Below are positions 54,956-64,000 of a DNA stretch of 64,000 nucleotides, one piece after another. The translations under genes and the position numbers were made by a program. Positions within the stretch are counted from its first letter, which is position 1. Every line of letters starts with the position of its first letter. The stretch spans positions 90,066,779 through 90,130,778 of the forward strand of contig OX352761.1 of the NCBI GenBank assembly GCA_947095585.1. The letters are read 5' to 3'. Below the pieces are notes generated by a model. That model saw only the letters and a list, made by a program, of their open reading frames with translations, had not been told where the DNA came from and did not search any database. The stretch is from Nephrocerus scutellatus. Its lineage: Eukaryota > Arthropoda > Insecta > Diptera > Pipunculidae.

Positions 54956-57460
54956 TAATTTGAGAGGTCGTAAATGGGTTCACACCCTTATTATGATCAT
55001 CATATGCTCGGCATACACTTGGTACAGCGTGGTCGTTAAGGAAAAGTAGGAGAAAAGAGGAGATGTCTATGACATTGTGCCAAAAACGATGTGGACAGAG
55101 CATGGCAGAGCATTCCACATACGTGTTGTACGGCTAAACAACGAACCTCTGAACTTGACTGTACGTCCAAAGATTGGCTTGAGTGTAAAGTAATGAGCAT
55201 TTAGAGCGCCACGAGTATTACTCTTTAATTCAAAGGTAGGTAGCATACAACTGGCTATTTCTATTCGGCACCGCTGATTAAAGAAGAAGCGGGACAAGCA
55301 GGAACGGTTCTGCGGTGTTCAAGCGAATCTATGGACTTCGCTTATACGATAAGCGTAAACGCTCACTTTTGTATTCTAACTAGCAGGTGAAAGATGTTCT
55401 TAGGCGCACCTGACCAGATATGATAATTGTACTCAAGTTTGGGGAGTATAAGCGTAGATATTAACCAAATGAGAGTAAGTAAAAAATTCTTGCAACGCAA
55501 TAGAAAACCTAAACATTTCGCATAATTTTTGCGATGGTAAACATGTGGTCATAGCAACGAAGCTTGTCGTTAGCGCACATACCGAGAATTGCAAATTGTC
55601 CAGTCTCCTCGATTCAAGTGCCATTATGGATAAGTGTCATTAATGGATAATGGGAATGGATTTAAGATTCGCTTGGACGACAAGAGGCAGCATTGGGGTT
55701 TGGAAGCGCTAAATTCTACTCTTTTATCTTCTCGCCATTTTATTATGCTATCCAGGTCAAAATATAACGTGCTTAGCATTTGAGTTTGAGTTTCACGTGA
55801 GAAGTGGAGGAAAGCGTTTCTCAAACTTATATGAGAAGCTGAGAGTACTGTCGTCAGCGAAATAATGAATTTTATTTAAAGTAATGAGCTAGACAACATT
55901 AATAAAAATGGAAAAGAGTTGCGTGGACAAAACAGAGCCCTAGAGAACGGGAGCACTTATGTGATTTATTTCAGACTTGAAACCGTCCAAACAACTTAAA
56001 GTGAGCTGTTCGAAAGTAAGCTTTTAACCCAAGTAATTTTTGATCAACTTCATAAGCATTTTGGACAAAAAAGCTTGATGCCAAACTCTGTCAAATGCCT
56101 TAAAAATATCGTCAAATACCATCAAATCAACAGTAGAACGTTGTCAACAAAAATCGTACTGGCGGTCACTAAGGATCTCGTTAGATATTTTATGGAAAAA
56201 TGAATGTAACTGCTGTGGGTCGGTACTAGGATAGAGTTGACGGATTGCGTGTAGGCTGGACAAAGGCTGTTTTCCAAAAGAATAGGATATATGGAAAAGC
56301 TCACGCAATGGTAATGCCAGTTTGGAAGAACACCTCTTCAAAACAAATGGGGAAATATCATCTGGTCCGGTATGTAGGTGTTCAGATGGTTTAAACTGAA
56401 GCAACTGAAAGAGTACGAAAGAAGATCTGTCCATAGAGTGTTCAATGAAGCATGGAGCTAGCTGCAAAATGAGCAGCAAACAGATTTGCTTTGTCCTTAG
56501 AGCTGATAGCTAGAATGCCATTATAAATGAGGAATCGACGGCGAGGCTGTATTTTTTGTTCTCTTTACGAATGACCAAAAATGTTTACTACCTTTTGTGC
56601 CTCAATTTCGAAGACGAATTTGACTCGCCGAAGGTTGGCGTTGCAATCATTTCTGGCCCGTTTTAAATTTATTCGGTTTTCCTCAGGAGGGTTTTTTTTA
56701 TAAAACCGAAAACAAAACAAAACACTGATTTATTCCTGAAAGTGATAAAGTCTCTCATCATACCAATAAGGATGAATTTTGTGATTGCATCAGTGTCGGC
56801 ATCCCCGTTGCTATCGCGAAATAATAGGGACCAGTTAATGCTCCTAAAGAAGTTGTCAAGACCGTACCAAGTATTGCCTTTTTTTTCTTTTCTTTTTTTG
56901 AGTTTTTTCTTAAAATTGCTTATTAACGAGAAATTTTCTGATACAACACATAGGTCGGATTAGCCCAGAGACGGTTATAAATTGACGAAGTATTTATCAT
57001 GATAAGAGGTAAGGAACAAGTCAAAGGTGGAATGATTTGCAATGTCAGTAATTCCGATAGGCTCATTTACAAGCTGAGTAAGGTTTTTTATCTCAACGAA
57101 TATCTCAACACACCTTTCTTCAGGTGTTGTCTGGCCAGAATGGCGAATACGCACCCAGAATTGAGTACATTGAAATCGCCCGCAATAACAATTTCAATTT
57201 GAGGATTCTTGAAAATGAATCAGACAGTGCTTCGAACTTGTTATGAGTTGAATTACTAAGTTGGGGCATCTATAAATAAAACAGTTGTGAATGTTTTGCT
57301 TTTGTACCTTCAATCTGAGCTATATGAAAATAAATTCCATATTGAAAGATTGGCTTAATTGTGGCAAACGTTGAAAATCATAATGTAGATTGCTGACATT
57401 AATTGCGAGTCCGCGTCGGGGGAAAAATAAAGGCACTAATTTATAACAATGCAGATTTAA
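54955..57460 (-). pseudogene. non-LTR family X, most complete copy
   Basis: Minus-strand pieces in order: YKLVPLFFPRRGLAINVSN (endonuclease, ~57400), IVIAGDFNV-like (57180), CVEIFVEIKNLTQLVNEPIG, ISPFVLKRCSSKLALPLREL (RT fingers, 56300), NEILSDRQYDF, DDSTLSFSYKFEKR (55830-55860), VEFSASKPQCCLLS, FFTYSHLVNIYA, then ALNAHYFTLKPIFGRTVKF and SRTTRMWNALP to a 3' end in 'aattataaaaaatacc'. Endonuclease plus RT without RNase H. Frames shift often. It is homologous to 14450-15574 and 17085-20672, which supply parts missing here. Confidence 0.82.
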
Positions 57461-57720
57461 TTTCGACTTATAGGAACGTGTCAACAAGCTGTCCATTTTC
57501 TTCAAATTGCCTGTCACGTTCGTATACTTTTCGTGTTAACCAATCCCCAACATTCTCCATGATATTAAAATCCGAGGAGTATGGGGGCCACACCATTGCA
57601 TCAACTTTTGTGCTTTTAAAGATATTGTATAGGAATGTTGTCCTGTTGTCCGCCATAAACCGAACCTGTACGGCACGAATGTTCCTGGGAGCCAACGTCG
57701 CCTTGAACCACTATCAGCAA
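57461..57720 (-). pseudogene. Tc1-like transposase C-terminal fragment
   Basis: 75-codon minus-strand stretch: RAVQVRFMADNRTTFLYNIF holds a DN box (second catalytic Asp), and VWPPYSSDFNIMENVGDWL matches the PPxSPDLNPIEN(L)W(G) box with the third catalytic acidic residue. This is the end of a Tc1/mariner superfamily transposase of the Tc1 (DD34E) type, distinct from the mariner at 1-320. The C-terminus runs into the family X endonuclease without a stop of its own, so an insertion or truncation cut it. No terminal inverted repeats were found. Confidence 0.78.
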
Positions 57721-60156
57721 AGCGCGGATCGCATCACCACGAATGAATGAAAAGCCCTTTCCAACGAAGAAACTAGAAACAACTATGGTCACGTGGTTGG
57801 ACCAGCCCTAAGCGCAGGGTTTGGGGCAATGGAAGAAATGGACACACCTTGAAAATAATATGGCATTAGCGCTACTGACAGAGGCACTAGTCGTAATTAT
57901 CGGAACGACTTGCTCGATGATGAATTTAAGCTAGCGACTGAACGTTTAAGAATGTTGCGTACGAAGAAATGCCAAAAGATATGGAAAAATAGTTCACCGG
58001 CACAAAAAAGCAGCCTTAGAGAAGAATCTCGTCCGTGAACTAGAACAAGAAAGATAGCAAGGACCGCACCCGGCACATACGTTATATCAAAGAGTACGAG
58101 TACGTTATATGACGCAATTACACTGCGTTGTACATAAAACAAAGCCAAAGAGAGTAATCAAAGGCATTTTGGAGCGATTGGAATAACACTCATTAGACGC
58201 TAAATGACCAGTTAACTGAGGAAGTTGAGGCTCCACCAATGACCGAAAGACTCTTGATAAAACAATGGTTATAATTGTACTTACATATAAATCTAAGACT
58301 TAGGTGCTTAGTAAAAAAATTTATTAAATAAATTGGGCACTGCAGTATTGTGCATTTGTGATTGGGTTCGTAAAAACCATGTTTAATGTTGTTTGGTTTC
58401 TATAGAAATTTTTGGTTTATATTTTATTATGAAATATTAATTAATCAATATAAAATAAACAAAAAAACATTATTATTTATATATTAAAGCGTTTGTTACT
58501 TCTACGGTAGCTTCAAGGTGTCTTATTATTATATATTTCTGTTCAAAAAAGTTTGAGCAAGTCATCAGCATCACACATCATAATTTTTACATAACTTAAG
58601 TCTTACATTGTTTGTGAGGAAATAAAAAGAAAAACAAAGTATCGGCGAAAATAGATTGCTTCAGAATATATACCGTAAGAAAACTACTTGTAGTCAAAGG
58701 ACGTACGAAAGGACTAGTATGAATAAGAGAATACAAGAAAAACAAAAAACTTCCATAGTTCTTAAGTAGGTAAGTTAGAAATTCGCATTTGATGGCTTCA
58801 AATCTGCATCGGATATAGGTTTGTGATTTTCGAGCTGCTCCATCAAAAGTACTGCAGTTGAACATAAAGAGTAAAGAAATCTACATATTACATCAAGAGT
58901 TTTCTTGAATGAGTCTAATTTTAAGGGTGGCAGAGAAGCTGCTGGCTGCGGTTAATAGCATTTATCTGTACAGATTGGCATTTCTTCTACTGAGTGAAGA
59001 ATATATTGGAAAAATGACTTACTAGTGTTACAAAGTTGTACACAAGGCACATAGCAGAACGAAGATACCAAATGTCACCCAGATAAAGGATTCTATCTTT
59101 CGTTCGAAGCGATGAGATTTATTTTTATCGTTTTCAATTCAATTTATTTCGAGTGTGGTTGTGGAACATTGCGGTAGAGTGTATCTTGTATGATTGCCAG
59201 ATATTGAAGATATAATGTACGTTCTACATATATTAGGAACTAGAACCAATATACTAAAATATGAGTTCGCATGGTGGCCAAATTTTTAAGTGTGGAAAGC
59301 AAGAATCCTCGGTACAGGAAAAATGGAGATCTGCTTACTAGTACAGATAAAAATAAAAAAAAAATAAAGTTCAATGTAGTATAATTTGCTGCCCTGCCTT
59401 AGAGACGAGTATTTGCGGATCGCAAATGGAGACATTTGATTGGATTTATACTAGTTTTATATCACTTTTATTTACCTTAAAACTTCCATTATGGACCTAT
59501 GGGGACAATGTTCACTTTGAAAGTTGTACGGCCAGTTTCACATATAAAATTAAGCCATTCTCATGGAAGACATACTTAAATAGGCAAATAGACATATTAA
59601 TTGGTAAATATGTTAGGTTACATTTTTAAAAATCATTATTTTGAGTACATCGACACATCTGCATAAGCAAAGTCAGGAAGAATTGATTGAATTAGATAAG
59701 TTAAACAAAATCTGCATTAACTTTTAACTACTCGCGCTGATGAGTTTGTAGACCACTTAATCTAAAAGTATGCTGTTTTAAAACATCTGAGCTACAAGCA
59801 CAGTCAATATTGCTGCAGTGCAATAAACGATACGTTCGTTCATTGTGAACATTTATTTAGTAATGAGTCGGTTTGTTGTACCAAAAGCACCACACGAGTA
59901 CATCAACTTCAGCTACCATCAGTTTCGGTGCAACAGCCCTGATCGCACTGTTTAGGTTTTTTTTCTAAAAACAGTCGCTAATTAATCACTGTTTACAGTT
60001 AAGTCAATGTTATCCGGTCTGTGAGCCTAAACCTGAAAGTCGATATACAAGAAAAGCTGAGAAATGCTTCCTGAATAAAAACTTTATTGTATTTTATATA
60101 AGTTATAAACTATAATACACATTTTTTGGAACGTTTTATTTGTTTTAACAAAATTT
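57721..60156. other. 2.4 kb without a recognisable gene
   Basis: 57721-58260 has moderate GC and short open stretches (57897-58148 minus, 83 codons) that match nothing I know and could be an old DNA transposon. 58260-60156 is very AT-rich; ORFs of 60-90 codons (58596-58865 minus, 59426-59629 plus) look random. No repeats shared with the rest of the window were noticed. Confidence 0.4.
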
Positions 60157-60452
60157 ATAATAATAATACCGGCGCGAAAGACCCATGCGGTCCAATGCCT
60201 GGCTTCTCGCAACCATTTGTGTTGAGCATGCATATTTTTGCAAATGGAGAGACCTACAATTAAATGCCGGATCCGAACGGCGATTTGAGAAGCTTTCCGT
60301 GACAAGTTATTACTCTCGGACGTTTGTCAAACTTTCGCGAGAGGTTGGACACCGTGAAAACTGAAAAATACTTTGGTGTTACTGGGATTCGAACCACGAA
60401 CCCCCTGCTCAGGAGTCTATGCTCCTATCCACTAAGCCATTTACTAAGCGCA
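60157..60452 (-). mobile_element. tRNA-derived SINE, diverged inverse copy
   Basis: On the minus strand: head with A box TGGCTTAGTGGA (complement at 60428-60439) and B box GGTTCGAATCC (complement at 60385-60395), then 'cccagtaacaccaaagtattttt', 'cacggtgtccaacctctcgcgaaa', 'cgccgttcggatccggca' and 'cattggaccgcatgggtctttcgcgccgg', ending in a TATTATTATTATAA tail. Same body as 53515-53787 but with a differently diverged head. No clear target duplication. Confidence 0.87.
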
Positions 60453-62073
60453 TTTTTTTAAAAATAAATTAATTTTTAAAACGTTTTTATTAGCTCGCTT
60501 TCGTGTATGTCTGTCTGTGCGCGTTTAATTTTGTAATTGATTTTAAACTGTCTTTCCATTAAACTTGAAACTTAAAACATAGCTCAGAACAGGATGAACA
60601 TTTACAAACCACAAAAAAAAGACAAGAAACTAAAAAAAAAAAATAATTCATCACGAGTTTGCAATTTGTTTCAGATCAAAGCAAACTACTACCCACAGTA
60701 CTCGTTTTAGACGTTTTAAATTAAAAATGTATTTTTATTAGCTAATATATTACTACTGAGGTGTATGAAATACACCACAAGTACTCGGTAGCAGACGCTT
60801 AAACTCGTCTACTCGATTATTCTGTAAACAAATTTTTACGCCGCGGACACACTTGACAGTGAAATCGGAAGCAGTGATTATAATGAAATTAACAGTAACA
60901 AATAGTACTAAAAATACGAGTGGATAGTGAAAATTGTTAGATCAGATTTTTACTCCCATGTGTGTTTGCAGGCTTGTTTATTGTTAATAATTTTATTTAA
61001 TTTTTCAAGGATATCTTCATAAGTGTTTAAAAAATAACAATTTGATTTATAAGTTATAACTAATGTGAAACTAAAATTTTCAATACATTATTTTTTAAAT
61101 ACATCTCTCTTCATAATTTATTCAAAAATTAAATCGTTACAATTATTATTAAATACGATGCATGCTCGAAAGATTGGACCATTTAATCTATAATAAGTTA
61201 TATTCTGAGTTCCATAGAAAATACTTCTAAGCCTGAATTGCCTACTCAAGCCATGCAAAGAAATTAAACTTAGAAAGATAGAACAGTCTACCGAGTTCAT
61301 AATTCGTTAATAAGAAAACAAAGAAGTAATCTCTTCTTAAATTTAAACGCAATAAATTGATCTACTGCAATTTTTTTGAATTTTTTACTTTTTTTAATTA
61401 AAGATTTGCATAATAATGCTACCAAAAAGCAGATCGAGCGTGTAACAGAAATATATAATAACTTCATATAACTTTAAAAAAGTAACAATCAATCTGTTTC
61501 GCGTTTAATAAAAACAAGTAAATGTTAAAAAAATCTTCGTTTTTGGGTACAAACTTTTATCTATACTTCACACGTATTTTTTTATTAAAACAGTTTGTCA
61601 AACAAGTTAAAAAAACACGGCAAAGCGTTACGTCATACGTATCATAGACTGGAGCTCAGAAATTATGTATCAGACAAAACTACGCGCAAAATTCCAAAAA
61701 AGGCCCTCAAAGAAGTTGAAAGAAATCACTTTCACGCGCTTTAGTAGCACCACATGCGACACGCCAAACGCTTTACACGCGGGCTCGAAGAAGAAAAAAA
61801 CATTCACACGTGTCACACGGGTCGCCTCATGCGGGCGCTCAAAGTTGCTGATGAGAGTGAGCTGCCCCAAAAATGTAAGCAAAAGTTGGTTAATAACAAT
61901 CCAAAAAGTTGAAACAAACAGACAACCAAAGGTCAAGTCATGTCAAAAATAACTTTTTAAAAATATAATCATCTGCACAAAGCAAGCATTAAGAATTCAG
62001 GAATTCTAACATAATGTAGTAAGCCACTTAAAAAAACAAAATGAAACCAATTTTTTTCAAATTTAGAAACTAA
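60453..62073. other. 1.6 kb without a recognisable gene
   Basis: AT-rich. One plus-strand ORF of 95 codons (61665-61952, Lys/Ser/Thr-rich) lacks any motif I know, and its minus shadow is equally long. Treated as non-coding. Confidence 0.4.
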
Positions 62074-62410
62074 TAAAAAACAACCAATAAAAATTAAAAT
62101 TTTTCGTGTAAATTCTCTAATTGATACACAATATGCAAAGTTTAAATAAAATCGGGTAACATTTTAAAAATATCTTGGGAGCCCCCTCAAGATCACTCAA
62201 AAAATTTTACAAAAAGAAAATTGGGTACTTTTTTACGAAATTTGTATGGGTGCCCCAGGGCCGGATCACTTCCAAATTTTTAAAAAAGGGTTGTCATCGG
62301 ATATACAAATGCGTATAAAATTTGAAAAAAATCGGATACTTTTTTTTACAAAATTTGTATGGGTGTCCCTGGACCCCGGTGCCCGACCACTTCCAAATTT
62401 TTACAAAAAG
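62074..62410 (-). mobile_element. HINE 3' end of the second composite copy
   Basis: 'aaaacaaccaataaaaattaaaa', CGTGTAAATTCTCTAATTGA, then three core units. The unusual TAATTGATACACAAT... end (complement of 'attgtgtatcaattagaga') is the same variant as at 20326-20342 and differs from the usual HINE end, linking the two composites. The core ends at ~62410, directly against the minisatellite. Confidence 0.82.
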
Positions 62411-62985
62411 ATGTAAGGCGCTGAGTTGAATGGTGATGGTAAGACAGCTCTACAGGTATGGGGTGATAACTTGGCGGGAGGGGGTGACCGATATTAGTGT
62501 TGATTCTATGGTTTTCGTGATCGCTGAGTTGAATGGTGATGGTAAGACAGCTCTAGGCTCTAGGTGGACGGGGTGATAACTGAGGGTGCGGGGTGACCGA
62601 TATTAGTGTTGATTCTATAGTTTTCGTGGTCGCTGAGTTTAATGATGATGGTTAGACAGCTCTAGGGGGATGAGGTGATAAGTGATGGTGTGGTGGGGGG
62701 GGGGGGGGGTGACCGATATTAGTGTTGATTCTATGGTTTTCGTGGTCGCTGAGTTGAATGGTGATGGTTAGGCAGCTCTAGGGGGATGAGGTGATAAGTG
62801 ATGGTGAGGGGGGGGGGGGTGACCGATATTAGTGTTGATTCTATGGTTTTCGTGGTCGCTGAGTTGAATGGTGATGGTAAGACAGCTGATAACTATTAAC
62901 TGAGGGGGGGGGGTGAGGGGGTTAGTGTCGATCCCATAGTTTTCGGGGTCGCTGAGATGAATAGTGGCGTATAGAATGGTACTTT
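62411..62985 (+). repeat. Helitron minisatellite with long G-runs
   Basis: Five units of ~110-116 bases: 'cgctgagttgaatggtgatgg', 'agacagctcta', a G-run (4 up to about 15 bases), 'tgaccgatattagtgttgattctat' and 'ggttttcgtgg'. Inverse complement of 18170-18890. Confidence 0.92.
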
Positions 62986-63915
62986 GGCGACGAATTTGGG
63001 GGTGAGGACATTGTCGCCCCTACTTCAAATTGGAAAAGGTAGAAAAATAGCCGTGTTTTGTGGATATGTTAAATTGACATCGATTTTTGAAATCTGCCTC
63101 TGAACTAATAAATTCTATTTATCCGGCTGTTTCTCAAAACTATAACATTTTGAACCGATTGCTAGAAGGGGCCATTCTTGCTACTAAAAATGGAGACAAC
63201 CACGAAATAAACAATCAAATACTTGCCATGCTAATAGGCGTACTCACTGAATATAAGTGTACCGATACCTTTGAAGATACTGATGAGGAAGTTAATTATC
63301 TAACTGAGTTCCTAAACTCACCTAATACGTCTGGATTGCCACCACATCGTCTTACAGTTTGGTCTCCAATTATTTTACTACGGACTCTCGACTCGCCAAA
63401 ACTTTGCAACGGCGCAAGACTGTGCGTAAAAGAGATCCCGGGAAATAAATTCATCTTCACAGAAAAGGAGAAAAGGGACAGTGTGAAACAGTTTATATCC
63501 CACGGATAGCACTCATTTCGACGGATCTACCTTTTAAATTTAAGAGATTGCAATTTCCAGTAAAACTTGCGTTTTCGATGACGATCAATAAGTCGGACAG
63601 TTTATTAAGTACTACGGAGTATAGATATGAGATCGTCATGTTTTTCCCACGGACAATTTTGCTTGCTCTGGGTTGGGTTGAACTAAAAATTTATTTATTC
63701 TTGAAAGTGAAACTAAAACATTGTATAAAACTATGTTTTGTTTTAAATTAATTTTATGTATTTATAGCTATAATTTAAAATATATTTTTTAAAATAAATT
63801 TTGTTAATAAAAACTGCAATTTTACCTTATAGATAGATATCATTCTTTTTTCTATCCCTGCCTAATAGCAGATTGGGATGAATAAATACCTGGGCAACGC
63901 CGGGTAATCAGCTAG
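62986..63915 (+). mobile_element. Helitron 3' part, second copy
   Basis: Carries the helicase C-terminal part and the 3' end: hairpin ACCTGG-loop-CCGGGT (63888-63905), then AATCAG and CTAG (63912-63915) followed by T. The 85 bases after CTAG match, inverted, those beside the Helitron at 17754, so both copies sit at the same HINE site. The 5' end is absent; the minisatellite meets the HINE core directly. Confidence 0.85.
63087..63700 (+). pseudogene. Helitron PIF1-like helicase, C-terminal part
   Basis: SELINSIYPAVSQNYNILNR, ILATKNGDNHEINNQILAML, DEEVNYLTEFLNSPNTSGLP, SPIILLRTLDSPKLCNGARL, then after a stop FPVKLAFSMTINKS and a mutated SCFSHGQLY.ACSRVG region (63600-63680). This corresponds to residues after the NMR motif in the Helitron helicase at 34710-36720, to which it is only distantly similar in DNA, so it is a different Helitron family. 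The sequence between INKS and the last motif carries the same indels as the copy at 17754-19033. Confidence 0.88.
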
Positions 63916-64000
63916 TATTGTATAAAACACAAATAAAGAATGCACTCACACAACTGAGTGTACAACACATTTCAATTACGGAACCACTCATTTTTGGATA
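63916..64000 (-). mobile_element. HINE internal sequence beyond the Helitron
   Basis: Inverse complement of about 17670-17753 ('gcactcacacaactgagtgtacaacacatttcaatt'). It runs off the window edge. Confidence 0.8.

Noticed and set aside
61665..61952. 95-codon ORF as a host gene
   Set aside because: No start context, no recognisable domain, Lys/Ser/Thr-rich, and an equally long ORF on the opposite strand.

Overview
This window looks like a transposon-dense, probably heterochromatic or low-complexity piece of an insect nuclear genome. It is AT-rich and has no bacterial-style gene density. It contains LOA-like and Jockey-type non-LTR retrotransposons, a mariner and a Tc1 remnant, Gypsy-type LTR remnants, Helitrons, tRNA-derived SINEs, and a dominant DINE-1/Helentron-like (HINE) family. 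That mix fits a fly (Diptera) best, but I can only infer the order. I find no convincing host protein-coding gene; every recognisable coding stretch belongs to a mobile element and nearly all are broken.

Layout. 1-320 is a mariner transposase tail that runs into a 0.9-kb (TTTG)n microsatellite. 1.2-9.6 kb is mostly HINE copies in both orientations, with a fold-back MITE nested at 3.0-3.5 kb and unassigned repeats between. 10-16 kb is a minus-strand Gypsy-type element (capsid, zinc knuckle, protease, RT) split by an inserted non-LTR fragment ('family X'). 17.1-20.7 kb is another family X copy split by a 3-kb HINE that itself holds a Helitron and a 330-bp MITE. 21.9-34.1 kb is a head-to-tail tandem duplication of a 6.16-kb block containing a decayed LOA-like element, two dispersed repeats, a HINE fragment and the 5' part of a second LOA-like element (LOA#1). 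LOA#1 appears to continue at 44.85 kb after a 10.6-kb nest flanked by a 13-bp direct repeat: a Jockey element (minus) carrying a Helitron (34.285-41.295 kb, minus), which in turn carries a third LOA-like element (LOA#2, minus). A second tandem duplication (2.05 kb, 44.4-48.5 kb) follows, and then the RT/RNase H end of LOA#1 to 51.1 kb. 51-64 kb holds a Gypsy integrase tail, more HINEs, two tRNA-derived SINEs in opposite orientation, a minus-strand family X copy, a Tc1 fragment, AT-rich sequence I cannot assign, and at the right edge an inverted second copy of the HINE-plus-Helitron composite seen at 17-20 kb.

The most interesting structure is that composite. The same Helitron sits at the same internal HINE site at 17.3-20.4 kb and at 62.1-64 kb, while the sequence just outside the HINE end differs. 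This suggests that one rolling-circle element was carried by another. A family X copy without the insertion, also in this window, gives a paralogous empty site that fixes the HINE ends within a T-run. The genes do not form a pathway; what the window records is layered insertion and local duplication.
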